64,000 nt of DNA from NCBI RefSeq assembly GCF_000340215.1, contig NW_006921536.1, positions 4,893,789 through 4,957,788 on the forward strand, read 5' to 3'. Origin of the DNA: Pseudocercospora fijiensis CIRAD86. Lineage: Eukaryota > Ascomycota > Dothideomycetes > Mycosphaerellales > Mycosphaerellaceae. The notes below the pieces were generated by a model that saw only the letters and a program-made list of their open reading frames with translations, was not told the origin of the DNA and did not search any database. Positions 35,301 to 45,840 of this stretch are shown here, piece by piece (position 1 is the first letter of the stretch; the number at the start of each line of letters is the position of its first letter). The position numbers and the translations under genes are program-made.

Positions 35301-35880
35301 CTTTAGGGTAACAATTTCTATTCCTTCCCTCTCTAATATATCGATTAGTCTTCCTACTAGGAAGTAGTAAGCTAGGGTAAAGTCTAAGCCCTAGAGGGGG
35401 TAGTAGAGGTTGAAATCCCTAAGTAGGATTTGGTAGGTGTTCCCCTAGATAACTCTAGGTAGTCTTTCTAGGGTTTTTAGTTAGGTACTGCTTCTTAAGT
35501 CTAGTAGTAGGTTGTATATATAGTAGACTTAGAGTATACCTTAGGATATCTCTACTTAAACTAATATTAGGTCCCTATCCTCCTATAGTATAGCCTACTA
35601 GGTTTCTATATCTATCTCCTTGCTAATATAGATGTATATCCTTAGGGCTCCTTAGTTATAGATAATTGGGTAGTATCTTAGGTCTTTAACTATTGCTAGT
35701 CTCTTTATATATAGGTTGAGCTAGGGCTCTTAGATTGCAATAATATAATGTTCTTTTAGGTTTAGTGCTTAAAGGAAGCTCCTCTATACCTTGTCTTTGC
35801 TCTTATTAACATTGTACTATATAATATTTAGTAATGTTGCAATATTCATTAGGTTTTATCTATATTATTTCCCTATAAGT
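32345..35880 (-). pseudogene. LINE ORF2: endonuclease-reverse transcriptase
   Basis: APE-type endonuclease at the N-terminus (35870-35200): Q-Y-N-V-N-K-S-K-D-K and later A-I-x-E-P-x-L-N, the usual first blocks of Tad/CR1-group endonucleases. RT about 34500-33400: A-Y-R-L-I-A-L-L-N-T, then G-G-R-K-K-R, then G-I-P-x-G-S-I-L-S, and catalytic F-I-D-N-T at about 33790, where Asn fits an RIP-altered Asp. C-terminal K-H-x-L-x-V-C-P block near 32705-32680 and a Glu/Arg-rich end. It would nick target DNA and copy the LINE RNA there. TAG/TAA interruptions make it inactive. Confidence 0.88.
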
Positions 35881-35899
35881 TTTCCTTTAGTCTTCCCTT

Positions 35900-37140
35900 A
35901 CTTTAGACTAACATTTAACTAAGCTTTGTCTGCCCTGCTTCCTTTCCTATAATGTTAAGGTATCTTAGTCTCCCTAGTTGCTAGTAACTCTCTTGTGCTA
36001 GTGAGGCCCTAAATATAAACCTATTATCTTGTCTAAACCTCTTTTATAGCACTTAGCTAGGTTGCTTCTATACCTAGCTGCCCTAGCTTGTTGTATATCT
36101 TTTTAGTGTATTAATTCTAGCTTCCTTTGCCTTCCTAGCTGCCTGTATTCTTACTAGGTATTCCTTCGCCTAAGAGGGGTGTCTTTTAGTATAGTATATA
36201 CATCTTGCTTCTCCCTTATATACTTTATATTCTTTAACCTAGTAATCCCCTATATAATAGGAGTAGGTATTAGTTGTCTTTGTACACTTAGCTGCTAAGT
36301 GTCTATAGTATTGACATTTAAAGCACTATATTATCCTATAGTTGCTTCTATGTATCTCTGTTTCTAATCTTTTAAAGTCTTAGAACAACCCTTAGTCTAG
36401 TACTATATTGGCTTACTCTGTACTCCCTACCTAGATAATTAGGGAAGACTGCTTCTTAGTCTCTTCGATTTTCCTTTTAATCTATACCACTTTTGTAATC
36501 TTTAGGCCTAGGCATATAGCTTGGTTTTGTCTCTATAGGCTCTTAATATCCTGTTCTTCCTTAAAGCTTCTTGTTATACTATAGGCTATAATTATAAATT
36601 GCTATTAAGAGACCTTTGCTGTTTTCCCTATCTTGGTTGTCTATTCTTTTTGTGCTTCTAGCTTCTTTTTGTCCTACTCTTATACTATAAACAGCTTAAT
36701 TATCCCTTTACCTTCGTTCCTAGCCCTAATTACCTCTTTAACTACAATTCTTTCTACAATCTCTTTCCCTATTAGTCCTTAGATTTCCTTTTGCTCCTAT
36801 AGGTCCGTAATATAGACTCTAACTACTGTCCTCGGGGGTTTTAGCGCCTCCTAACTAGCTACTGCTACCTAGGTGCGGTAGTTTAGGCTTGTCTCCTATT
36901 GTTTCTTCGTAATCTTTACTGCGACTGTATTAGCTACCTTTATAATTACGTAGCTTGCCTAGTTGTAGATTGCTTTTAGTCCTCTAAGGAGTTCTAAGAT
37001 TATTATCCTATATACCCTCTTAGGGGTTCTTCTATCTTCCGCCTTTAGCACCTCCTCTGCCCTCGTATATAGTGCTTTCTATTCGTCCTCCCTTCCTTCT
37101 TAACTGTCTTCCCTTCGTCTCTAATTGTTCGCTACTATTA
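35900..37140 (-). pseudogene. LINE ORF1: zinc-knuckle RNA-binding protein
   Basis: Minus-strand frame with a charged Glu/Lys/Arg/Ala-rich N-terminal half (37100-36500) and a Cys/His cluster near 36330-36180: C-F-K-C-Q-Y-Y-R-H-L-A-A-K-C is an intact CCHC knuckle, followed by at least one further degenerate knuckle. This is the usual ORF1 of Tad-like LINEs, which coats the element RNA. Broken by RIP-type stops. Confidence 0.8.
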
Positions 37141-37183
37141 GCTTCTTATATATAAGAAACGGTTATAAAGCAAGGGCTAAAGG

Positions 37184-37197
37184 TGCTAAGCTATATA
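37184..37197. repeat. Target site duplication of long LINE, right copy
   Basis: Exact match to 32267-32280. Confidence 0.92.
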
Positions 37198-39788
37198 CTA
37201 TTCCTACTAAGGAATTTCTTTATCTAAAAATCGGGGTCCTTGTAATGCTTCTAAAGATTCTTTATAATATTAGTCGTCTTAGGCTCCTTACGTATAGCCC
37301 TCTACCGGCTCGGGGGGTTTACTCCCTTCGATAGTTCCTTAGTAGTAGGCTTCGGGTTTAGCGGTAGTACGTCGTCTATTTCTAGGTTACTATCCTTAGG
37401 TAGGCTAGCGTTACTATTTAAGGATTTAGTAGTAGGCTGCCTATAAGTACTAGAAGGGCTAGTAGTAGGGGTTTTACGACTAACCGTTTCCTTAGACTAG
37501 GTTCTTACTCTTAGAGGTAGTAGGCTCGGGGACCTTTAAGTAGTTCTTCGAGGCTAGGTTTGTTTACGAATTGCTTCCTCTGCCTCGCGAACGCTAAGCC
37601 CTTAAACTACGTTGCGAATGCCCTTAGTCTTCGTAGTACCTTTCTACTTAGTAGTAGCTTTCCGGATCCGATTTGCGTCGGTAATAGCGGTAACGGGAAG
37701 ACTATTCCTAAGCGGTATATCCTAGCTACGAGTGTAGGCAAGGGTATCTATAACTATAGCCGCCTCGTAGTCGCTAAAATCTAGCTCTTTATCGGCCTCC
37801 TCGACTATACCTAGATTATAGAGCCTTTAGTATAGCATAACCCGCCTAGTAGTAGTAGGGGCAGTAGTAGGGGTAGGAAGGCCGTTTCGAGCATCGTTTA
37901 AAGCGATCCCTTCGTAGGGATTTCCCGGAGACCTTAAAGGTAGAGGGGGAAGAGTAGAAGGAATTATCGAAGCTAGGGCTCGAGGAGTCGGAACTCGAGG
38001 GCCTAGTTAAGCTATAGCACTAGGGGCTATAGTTCGCCTTAGTTACTAAGAAGGATAGTTGAATTGTTTTCGAAGGGCTTCTATTCTAAATTTAGGTAGG
38101 AAAACAATCTCCTACTAGTAATAGGCCTCGAGGAGAGGAAGTATAATAGCGAGCTTTAGAAGGGTAGGACTATTACGGAAGCGGAATAGGGTAGCGTATA
38201 GTATACCTAGGGGCCCGAAGTACTACGTACGGTCTCGAATATAGTAGAACCCTTAGTCTTATATATACCGGTAGGACCTATAGTTTAGACGAAGGTAGCC
38301 TTTAGCTCCGTAATAGTAATAGCGACCCTCTATACTAGGGATAGATTAAAAGGCAAAGGTATCGATAGTTAGCCCTTATATAAACTAGTTATTATATATC
38401 TAAGTTATAGGGGTATTGTCGCTCTAGAGGGGATAGAGGCGCTATAAGGCATACGAATCGGCATTAGTATTAACCGGACCTATAGCAGGGCCCTTCTAAT
38501 TATCTCGGGAGAGGACGTAAAGTTTTAGGTCTTAGAACTGCTTAATAAGGTCGTCGATACCGGGGTCCGTAACTAGCTTAAGGGCTACCCCCTATCGCTA
38601 GATATCTAGGGTAGGGCGTATACTTAGTATTCTTTTCTTAACTGTCTCTCGTAGCTCTTTTAAATAGCTACTATCGTTACTAGTAAGGAGCGAGAAGCCC
38701 TATCGGCTACGAGCTAGGTCGTACCTAGTACGATAAATCTATTCGAAGTCGGTATAGGATTCCTTATCGTAAGGGTAGATACTACATTTTTCGTAGATCC
38801 GAGGTATAATAGTAGGTATAGAGCCTCCTAAGCCCTTTAGAAACAGACGGCTCCTCGTAATATTATTAAGAAGCCTCCTCGGTATCCCTTTAGCGATACT
38901 ATAGAAGTCCTAATAAAAGCGAAGGGCATTACTCTTAGCCGTTTGTCTAGTATATAGCTGTTTAAGGTATTCGCGGGAGTTTAGCTAGACCGCGATATCC
39001 TAGTTAGCAAACTCGCGCTTAAACTTCTTTAAGAAGGCTTCCTACGTAAGAGGCTTACTACCTAGGAGCCGAGTAACTCGGGGTCGGATACTAGCTTTAT
39101 AATTAGCTATAAGGAGCTTTACCGTAGTAGCCGTTTTAGCCCTTAGATAGTATCGCTTAAGGATAGTAGAAAACCTTTTAATAAAGTTAGTAGCGTTTTC
39201 TCTAGTAAAGAGGGGGTTCTTAACGGTCCCTAGAAGGGGCATCTGCGGCTTTAAGTCCGAGAAGGCCTAAAGAAGACCTTAGAGAAGTTAAGGGGATAGC
39301 CCTCCGGTTGCCTAGATAAGCTACTAGGGAACTTCTCGAGTACCGCCCTCCTAGGTAGTACCTCCTTAAGCCGCTTCTCTATTTTCTATACTAGTATCCT
39401 TATCGCTTCCCGAGGCCGTAGTCCTCTCGGTATTAGAGTTAGTATCGAGGTAGTTACGAATAAAGTTTAGAGGTAGGTCTCGGTAGGTATCGGTATTAGA
39501 GAGGGCCTATAAAGGCGGCTCCGCCGGGGTAGGGTTGTTATTGTTTTCTTAAGAGCTTATCTCGTCGATAGAACAAACAATTTATAGAAGACGATAAACG
39601 ATTAGAATAAATAGGAAGGATATAGTATCGATAAAATTAGATAGGTTGCTAGGTATACTTAAGGTAAGGAGGGAGCGTAGACGGGCTATAGCGTACTTTA
39701 TAGTACGTATCGCGTCTATGTCCTCGAAGTAAGAGGAGGGTAGGTAGTAGTCCGTATATATATAGAATAAAGGGGGCGGCGAATGTTA

Positions 39789-39805
39789 CCTAGCTAGCTA
39801 GCTAG
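39789..39805 (-). repeat. AGCT-repeat motif upstream of gag of element C
   Basis: CCTAGCTAGCTAGCTAG. On the coding strand the motif is followed by GTAACATTC, where gag-like coding sequence begins within 250 bases. Confidence 0.8.
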
Positions 39806-40322
39806 TATATCCGCTATACCCGTTCTAGGCCCCCTTTGTTCCTCTCTATTAATTTCTATTAACTCGTAGTATGCCGATTACGGTACCGCGGAAGGGTCGT
39901 AATAGCCCGGAAGGAAGTTTTAAGTTAGGCTCGCGCCGATTAGCGGAAGGGATAGAGGGCTATCGACTTTTCGGGGTTCTTCGTATCCCTATCTCTAGTT
40001 TCTTATAGCGGGCTCTTATGTTTCTTTCTATATAGGTCGTTTCTTATAGGGTCCCGCCTACTATAGACAGGTAGGGAGTCGTAACATTCGTAAATAGTAT
40101 TTCCTTTTGCTTTAAGTCGGTAACGGTATTCCTTTTACTTTAAGTCGGTAACGGTTTATTAGTAGTAGGACGTCTCGATACTACTAAGGTCTTTTTAGCG
40201 GTAGTATTACATTAGTAGTGTAGTCCTCGCTCTAGGCGAAGGCTATAAACGTTTCTTCTTAACTATATATATACCTATACCTTTAAATAAATAAAGATAG
40301 CCCTACCTTCGGCTCTAGAAAA
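39806..40322 (-). other. 5' leader of element C, with tandem repeat and primer site
   Basis: Untranslated leader between the 5' LTR and the first AGCT motif. It holds a 28-bp tandem duplication (TTCCTTTTRCTTTAAGTCGG plus TAACGGTW) at 40101-40156. Next to the LTR, 40322-40300 reads TTTTC then TAGAGCCGAAGGTAGGG, a primer-site candidate shared with element A. Confidence 0.75.
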
Positions 40323-40680
40323 TGTAGGTAGGACGAGTAGGTCGTAGGTAGAGGTATATATATAGGGAACTGTATACTATAGGCCTAGTACTTAGTGTCT
40401 CTTAGGTAACTACGAGGGGTCGGCGTAGTATTATATACTTCGAAGGGAAGGCGTTGTAAATATTAAAGAGAAGAGAATAGCCGTAGGGAGGGCTATATTG
40501 CAGCTAGATTAGGTACATTTCCTATGTCTTTCTTGCTGTATGTTGTCGTAGCTGTGTCTCCTTATATAGTGTGTATGTGTTTTTTAATTATAAAGGTAGC
40601 TATATGTATTCGGGGTACAAAAAAAAAGGAAAGAGGGTATAAGTGTATATACCTAAGCTAAGCCGGGTTTCCCTACTACA
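40323..40680 (-). repeat. 5' LTR of element C
   Basis: 358 bp; TGTAGTAGGG... to ...CTACCTACA on the minus strand, keeping TG...CA. Followed by CTAT at 40681. Confidence 0.92.
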
Positions 40681-43600
40681 CTATTTAGCTAGTAGTATGT
40701 ACGCGATAGCAGCTCGTGCGACCTCTCTATACTATAGTAACTAGCGAGTTCACTATTATAGTGCCTCTTTAAAAGCTCTTCTCTAATCGATTGTTTAGCG
40801 GGGACATAATATCTGCCCTTAAACTTTAAGTAACCTTTGTCGTCGATCGACTAACTGTTACTCTTACTAGATCGAGTCTTTCGCCTACTTATAAGCTTAT
40901 TAATATGTTCGATAGCAAAGGCGTCCCTCTACTAAGTACGTAATAGCTTATCTATAAACGATTAACTATCCCTATTTGCAAGGTTATTTAATAGTACCCT
41001 TGCTATCGAACGAGGTACGCATTGTATATATCTAATAGTACTAGCAGCCGGAACTACTATAACCTTTTCTGTAGTGCTGTTACTATATAGACTATTACTA
41101 TAGATAGCAATGTCCTTAATCGAGTTATTATAGCTCGAGCGATCTATATCCTTTCTAACGCGTACTAGAAGAACGATAACTCCGCTATAGTATTTGTTGC
41201 CGCCGTAGGGTCTAGAAGTCCGCTTATCTTACGCTTACTTATTAATAATACAGGCTATAGCAATCTTATACTATAGGGTTAGAAACAATAAATTAATATA
41301 CTAGGTCTCGCTATCGTAATTAGGTCGCCTCGATAGGCTATTAGTAGGGTTACTTACGCCTAGCTAGTATAATATATTAAAATCAAACCCGGCGAGGTAG
41401 ACGGCCTATCTAGCCTATCGACCTATAACCCTAGTAACCTTCGTAATTCTACAGAGGTTGTTATAGTCTATATAGACCTAAATAGTATACTATATACTAT
41501 CGAGATAGTAGCGCTAATACTTAAAGGCTTCTACGATTACTAAGAGCTCTTACTCGTAGGTCTCGTATCGACGCTCTATATCGATTATCTTCCGTAAAAA
41601 GAAGGCAATCGGGTGCTAATAGGTATTATTAGCCTATTATAATATAATAGCTAATACAGCGAACTGTAAAGCGTTAGTCTCAATTCGGATTTGCTTACTT
41701 AGCACAAAATAGTGCAATAAGGGTACTTTAGTAAATCGTTTCTTTAGACCGTTAAAAGCGGCTTGTGTCTTATTAGTCTATCTAAACTCTCTAGATAGAT
41801 TGGCCTTAGTTTTAGTAAGCTTAGTTAGAGGCATTACATATCTCGAATAGCCCTTAATAAACCGGCGGTAAAAGTTAGCGAAGCCGAGGAATAACTAAAG
41901 CTCCTTAATACTAGTAGGCGTTAGCTACTTAGTAATAGTCTTAATCCGGTTAGGATTAGCCTTAATACCCTCGGTTAATACGAGGAAGCTAAGGAAGGAT
42001 ACCTCTTTAGTAGCAAAGATGTATTTAGAAGGCTTGCAATATAGGCTATAGGCCCGTAGGCGGTCGAGGACCTTGCGTACTATAGCCTAGTACTCTATAA
42101 TGTTAGGTAAATAGGTATAGACTAGGATATTATCTAGGTAAACTACACAGAGGTAGTCTAATAGGCCTAATAGGGCCCGATTAATGTAGGACTAGAATGT
42201 TATAGGGGCGTTTACTAGCCCGAATAGTATAACTAAATACTCGAAATAGCTATAGCGGGTACGGAAGGCTGTTTTCTATTTATTACCCTTACGGATGCGG
42301 ATGCGATAGTATGCATCTTTAATGTCTAATATAGTATAGTAGTAGGTACTAGAAAGGCGATCGAGGGTCTTATTAATAAGCGGGAGTAGACAGCGGTCTT
42401 TAATAGTAATAGCATTAAGTCTACGATAGTTAACACATAGACGTAGGCTACTATCCTTCTTTAGTACGAATAGGATAGGTGTACTAGCAGGACTATTACT
42501 ATACCGAATACGACTATTAGCTAGGTTTTCCTCTAGGTACTTACGTAATATAGCAAGCTCGCGCTTACTAAGGTTGTAGAGTAGTCTAAAAGGAACCTCT
42601 TTGCCCTCTATAATATTAATCTTATAATCCGTCTCTTTAAACATAGGCAATGTCGATACTAGGTAGTATTTAAACACATTAATATAGGTCTCTCGAATAG
42701 GGTCCGGTATACGAGAAAGCTAATTAGGGTCTATACTATTAGGGGGTATAGGCTTATCGTTATTACCGAGCAGGTCGGTAGTTAGATTAGCTAAGGCGGA
42801 AGCTAGTATTAGGTTGCTAATAAATAGGACCCTAATATCGTTAGGGCACTCGCTAATATCGATATGTTTAATATCCTCTTTCCTAGCGATTCTAAATCGC
42901 TACTTCTAGAGGCCTAAGTCTATAGTTATAGCGTAGTACTTAAGAATAGGGTTGCTAATAACAATATCGGATAGGAGGCTGTCTATGTCTACTACGTAGG
43001 CAGTAAAGTCTAGCAAGCGTTTATTGCCGAGGTCGTCCTTTAGGGCTATATAGATATAGTAGGCCCTATAGGTTAAGTGCCGAGAGTTATTAAACTAAGC
43101 AAGGGTTAGCAGGTTAGTCCTAGGCAGTTGTCGAAGGTCTAATTGCTTAGCTAGGCGATAGCTAATAAGGGCACTAACTAAATTCCCTAGATCTAGTATA
43201 ACCTTAGTCTTATAGTTAGTTCTATACGTATCCTATATAAGACAGGTGCGTATAATAGCTAGTACAATATCGATAGTTTTACGCCGCACAAGGCTAATAG
43301 TTAGTGCGACGCCTAATCTTTTTTCGACTAATTAAAAGAGCCGACTAGGGTAGCATTAGCAGCTAAAAGATGTTTCCTATACTTAGCGGAAGTACGGTTA
43401 ATTCGGGCCTAGTCCTTAGGTTTGTTATATTAGCCTAGTAGATAGCTAGTGCTATTATAGTTAAAGCACTTCAATCCGGTTAGTAGATTGCCGTAGCTGT
43501 TGTTATTATTAGTAGAGCGGTTAGTATTATAGGGATACGAGCCCCTTCTACGACCTCTATCGCGGCCTCCTCTATATAGCCGTCGGCTACGGCCCTTTCT

Positions 43601-44019
43601 ACGGTCGTTGTTACCGTTCCTATTGTTAGTATTATTGTCTTAGTAGGAACCTTAGTTTCCTCCGCGGCTACTACGGTTGCTACGGTTAGTACTAGTTAGT
43701 CGGATTCTCGACTCTAGCTATTACTAAAGCTAAATAGCTCGCTCGGCTGTTTCTACTTCGACTATGAATTAAATACGTATTAGGTTAGCCTATTCAAATA
43801 CACGGCGGCGGTCTAATTCGAGAATAAGCTCCTACCTAAGCTTAGGGCGTATTTCAGAGATCTATATAGAATTAGTCTTAGCCGGAAGGTTATCCTCGAG
43901 GGTCTTTAAATAGGCCTTAAATAAGCGGGCCGATTGATTAGTCTTTTATTTAGCTCGAAGATACAGGTCCTAAGTATATTATTGCCTTAGTATAGGGTTT
44001 CTAAGGGTATCTAGTATAA
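40681..44019 (-). pseudogene. Bminus middle segment: gag C-terminus, protease, RT, RNase H, integrase start
   Basis: Continues the Bminus reading broken by element C. RT N-terminus 42677-42276 is an open run of 134 codons (F-K-E-T-D-Y-K-I-N-I-I-E-G, YNLSKRELA, D-Y/N-Y-R-R-L-N). The catalytic Y-L-D-N region is near 42120-42150. Protease is near 43200-43150. A gag zinc knuckle with Y for H and C lies near 43475-43430, a Gly/Arg-rich region near 43690-43540 and the capsid part to 44019. The A6 frameshift-type run is near 43315-43325. Cut at 44019 by Bplus, with gag resuming at 63412. Confidence 0.85.
44015..44019. repeat. Target duplication of Bplus, left copy (TATAA)
   Basis: TATAA immediately before the Bplus 5' LTR and again at 63412-63416 after its 3' LTR. 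Joining 44014 to 63412 restores a continuous Bminus gag. Confidence 0.88.
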
Positions 44020-44208
44020 TGTTAGAGGCTATACGTAATTAGTATGTAACTAGCTCGAGTGAAGCTAGGGTCTTAGTGCCTTAGGTAGGGCTTGGCGCTT
44101 AGCGTTAGGCTAACTAGCCTGCCTTCCTCCTTCTCCTCCTAGTTCTCTATCGAATACTACCTATACCTACTACTACCCTATCTACCTGCTAATATAACCC
44201 TTCTTATA
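44020..44208 (+). repeat. 5' LTR of Bplus
   Basis: 189 bp, TGTTAGAGG... to ...CTTCTTATA; same length as its partner at 63223. Confidence 0.92.
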
Positions 44209-44465
44209 TAGTATTCGATCTACCCTTTAAGGGTAGTAGCTAGATAGTCCTTATTTTAAGCTTTTAGCGGTATAGCTACGAATAAGACTAATCTAACTAT
44301 ATTACGCCCGAAGAACGGGACCTATACGTACTATTCTATCGAAACAACCGTACTAATTATTAAGCAAGGCCTTCTATACGGCCTATTATACTAAGTTAAG
44401 TTTACTAAGCCGATATCTACTAATTCCGCTACATCCGTATCTTAGGGGCTAATAATACATTATTA
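44209..44465 (+). promoter_or_regulatory. Primer binding site and leader of Bplus
   Basis: TAGTATTCGATCTACCC starts at 44209, directly after the LTR. The rest is an untranslated leader colinear with B3. TATTAGTGTCGCCCC near 44461 marks the gag start region and faintly resembles half of the TAATG palindrome. Confidence 0.65.
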
Positions 44466-45840
44466 GTGTCGCCCCTTATAATAGCCGGTTTATTACGAAA
44501 CAACAACCGTGCTGCCGCTAGTAGCGCTAGCAATAACAACGCTAGTAGCACAGTTCCCGCTAAAGTGCCTGCTAAAGTGCCTCCTACTAAAGAGCCTACC
44601 GGAGGGGCCGGGAGAGCCTATTAAAGAAGAACCTATAATTCTAGGTAATAATCTAGAATTGCCTGTTAACGACATTCTTAACAACATTGTCAATCGACGA
44701 TATAGCTAGCTAGCCTTTAGCCCTTAACTAGTAGGGAGACTTTAAGAAGCTACTTAAAACAGGCTTACTGCCCTACGCTAAGAACAATAGCTAAAGGATA
44801 ATCTCCTCGAGATTCGCCGCCTATAGGAAGCCCTAACAACTACTGCTAGACTAGAACTAGTAGTAGGACCTTCTATTTAAAAGAAGGATGCTAAGCTTAA
44901 AGACTATACCGTGTTTAATAGCTCTAGCCGTAAGTAGTACAATAATTATATACGCGATTGTAAATTGAACTAGCGAAATGCACTAAGGGCCCTGCTAGAC
45001 GACTATTCGCTAGTCGTCTATACTATACAATATATTAATAGCGACCTAAAACGCACCTAGGATAACTATTTTAACTCCCTTAATAATTAGACCGCTGTTT
45101 AGTAGCAAGACTACAAGACTATTATGCTAAACACCCTTAGTAACCCTATATTGCGCTAGCAGCACGCCTAAGACTAATATCTACGTACTAAACAAAAGGC
45201 CGACTAAACCTCTCGATCCTTCGAGGCCTATCTAAAGACCCTAGAGGACGATTTACTACCTAAAACCGACTCTATCTAGATATCTGAGATACGACCTAAA
45301 CTAAGATAGGAACTAGTCCTTAAATTGGACCGCCGCCGTATGTTTAAATAGGCTAACCTAACACGCATTTAATTTATAGTCGAAGTAGAAACGGCTAAAC
45401 GAGCTATTTAACTCTAATAGAGACTAGAATCGAGGATTCGACTAACTAGCACTAGCCGTAGTAACTGTAGAGCCCGCGGGGGAAACTAAGGAAGTACTCC
45501 CTAAACGAATACTGCTAACAATAGAAACAGCAACGACTACTAACGTAGAAGAGGCAGGGGCCGATACTGCGGTAGAAGCCTCTAGCGAGGAAGAGGATAA
45601 GGAAGAGGCTTATTTCCCTATACCCCTAATCGTTTATCTAGTTCTAGCACTAATTCGAGCGGACCTAGCAGTGCCCTAACTAGATACAAGTGCTTTAATT
45701 GTAATAGCACTACTTATTTACTAGGTTAATATAATAGACCTCGAGACTAGGCCCGAGTCGACCGTGCTACTACTAAGTACCGAAAGCACCTCTTAGTAGC
45801 TAACGCTACCCCTATAGGCTAACCTTCGAAAAAAGAATAA
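44466..45840 (+). pseudogene. gag of Bplus
   Basis: N-terminal Asn/Ala/Ser-rich part, then Pro/Lys repeats (P-A-K-V twice, near 44565-44585), an indel near 44610 that changes frame, then L-G-N-N-L-E-L-P. Capsid helices to about 45400; Gly/Arg-rich basic stretch 45460-45640. CCHC knuckle from 45691 (C-F-N-C, then Y and Y where His and Cys are expected, both explained by RIP). The gag frame ends TCG AAA AAA GAA TAA at 45826-45840. Protease is open in the -1 frame from the same A6 run. Confidence 0.82.

Larger units (their letters stand above)
32281..37183 (-). mobile_element. Near full-length Tad-like LINE
   Basis: 4,903 bp between 14-bp target duplications, minus strand, with ORF1, then ORF2 (endonuclease, RT, Cys/His tail) and a TATC-repeat 3' tail. 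Its last kilobase matches the short copy at 11734-12770. CpA and TpG are clearly more frequent than in the LTR elements around it, so it has suffered less RIP. Inserted in gag of element C. Confidence 0.92.
31221..39780 (-). pseudogene. gag-protease of element C, split by a LINE
   Basis: Gag part 39780-37184, then the LINE 32281-37183, then 32280-31221. The capsid region contains L-L-G-T-V-K-N-P-L-F (39242 downward, an open run to 39042), typical of fungal Ty3/Gypsy gag (G-x-x-x-x-P-x-F then N-A-x-x-F-I-x-R-F). The protease lies near 31800-31560, with A-L-I-N-K-G-S in place of a D-[ST]-G motif; Asn for Asp fits RIP. The 14-bp LINE duplication TGCTAAGCTATATA marks the break. Stops are otherwise TAG/TAA. 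Confidence 0.8.
21613..40680 (-). mobile_element. LTR retrotransposon C
   Basis: 19,068 bp including a 4.9-kb LINE, so about 14.15 kb by itself, large for a Ty3/Gypsy element. Minus-strand order: 5' LTR, leader, gag-protease, pol, a third ORF of about 1,345 codons, 3' LTR. Each ORF boundary carries an (AGCT)n motif. Its RT and RNase H motifs and its primer site are like those of element A. Inserted in the integrase of Bminus with a CTAT duplication. Confidence 0.9.

Noticed and set aside
37125..37784. Plus-strand open runs at 37125 and 37560
   Set aside because: Antisense to the LINE 5' end and to gag of C.
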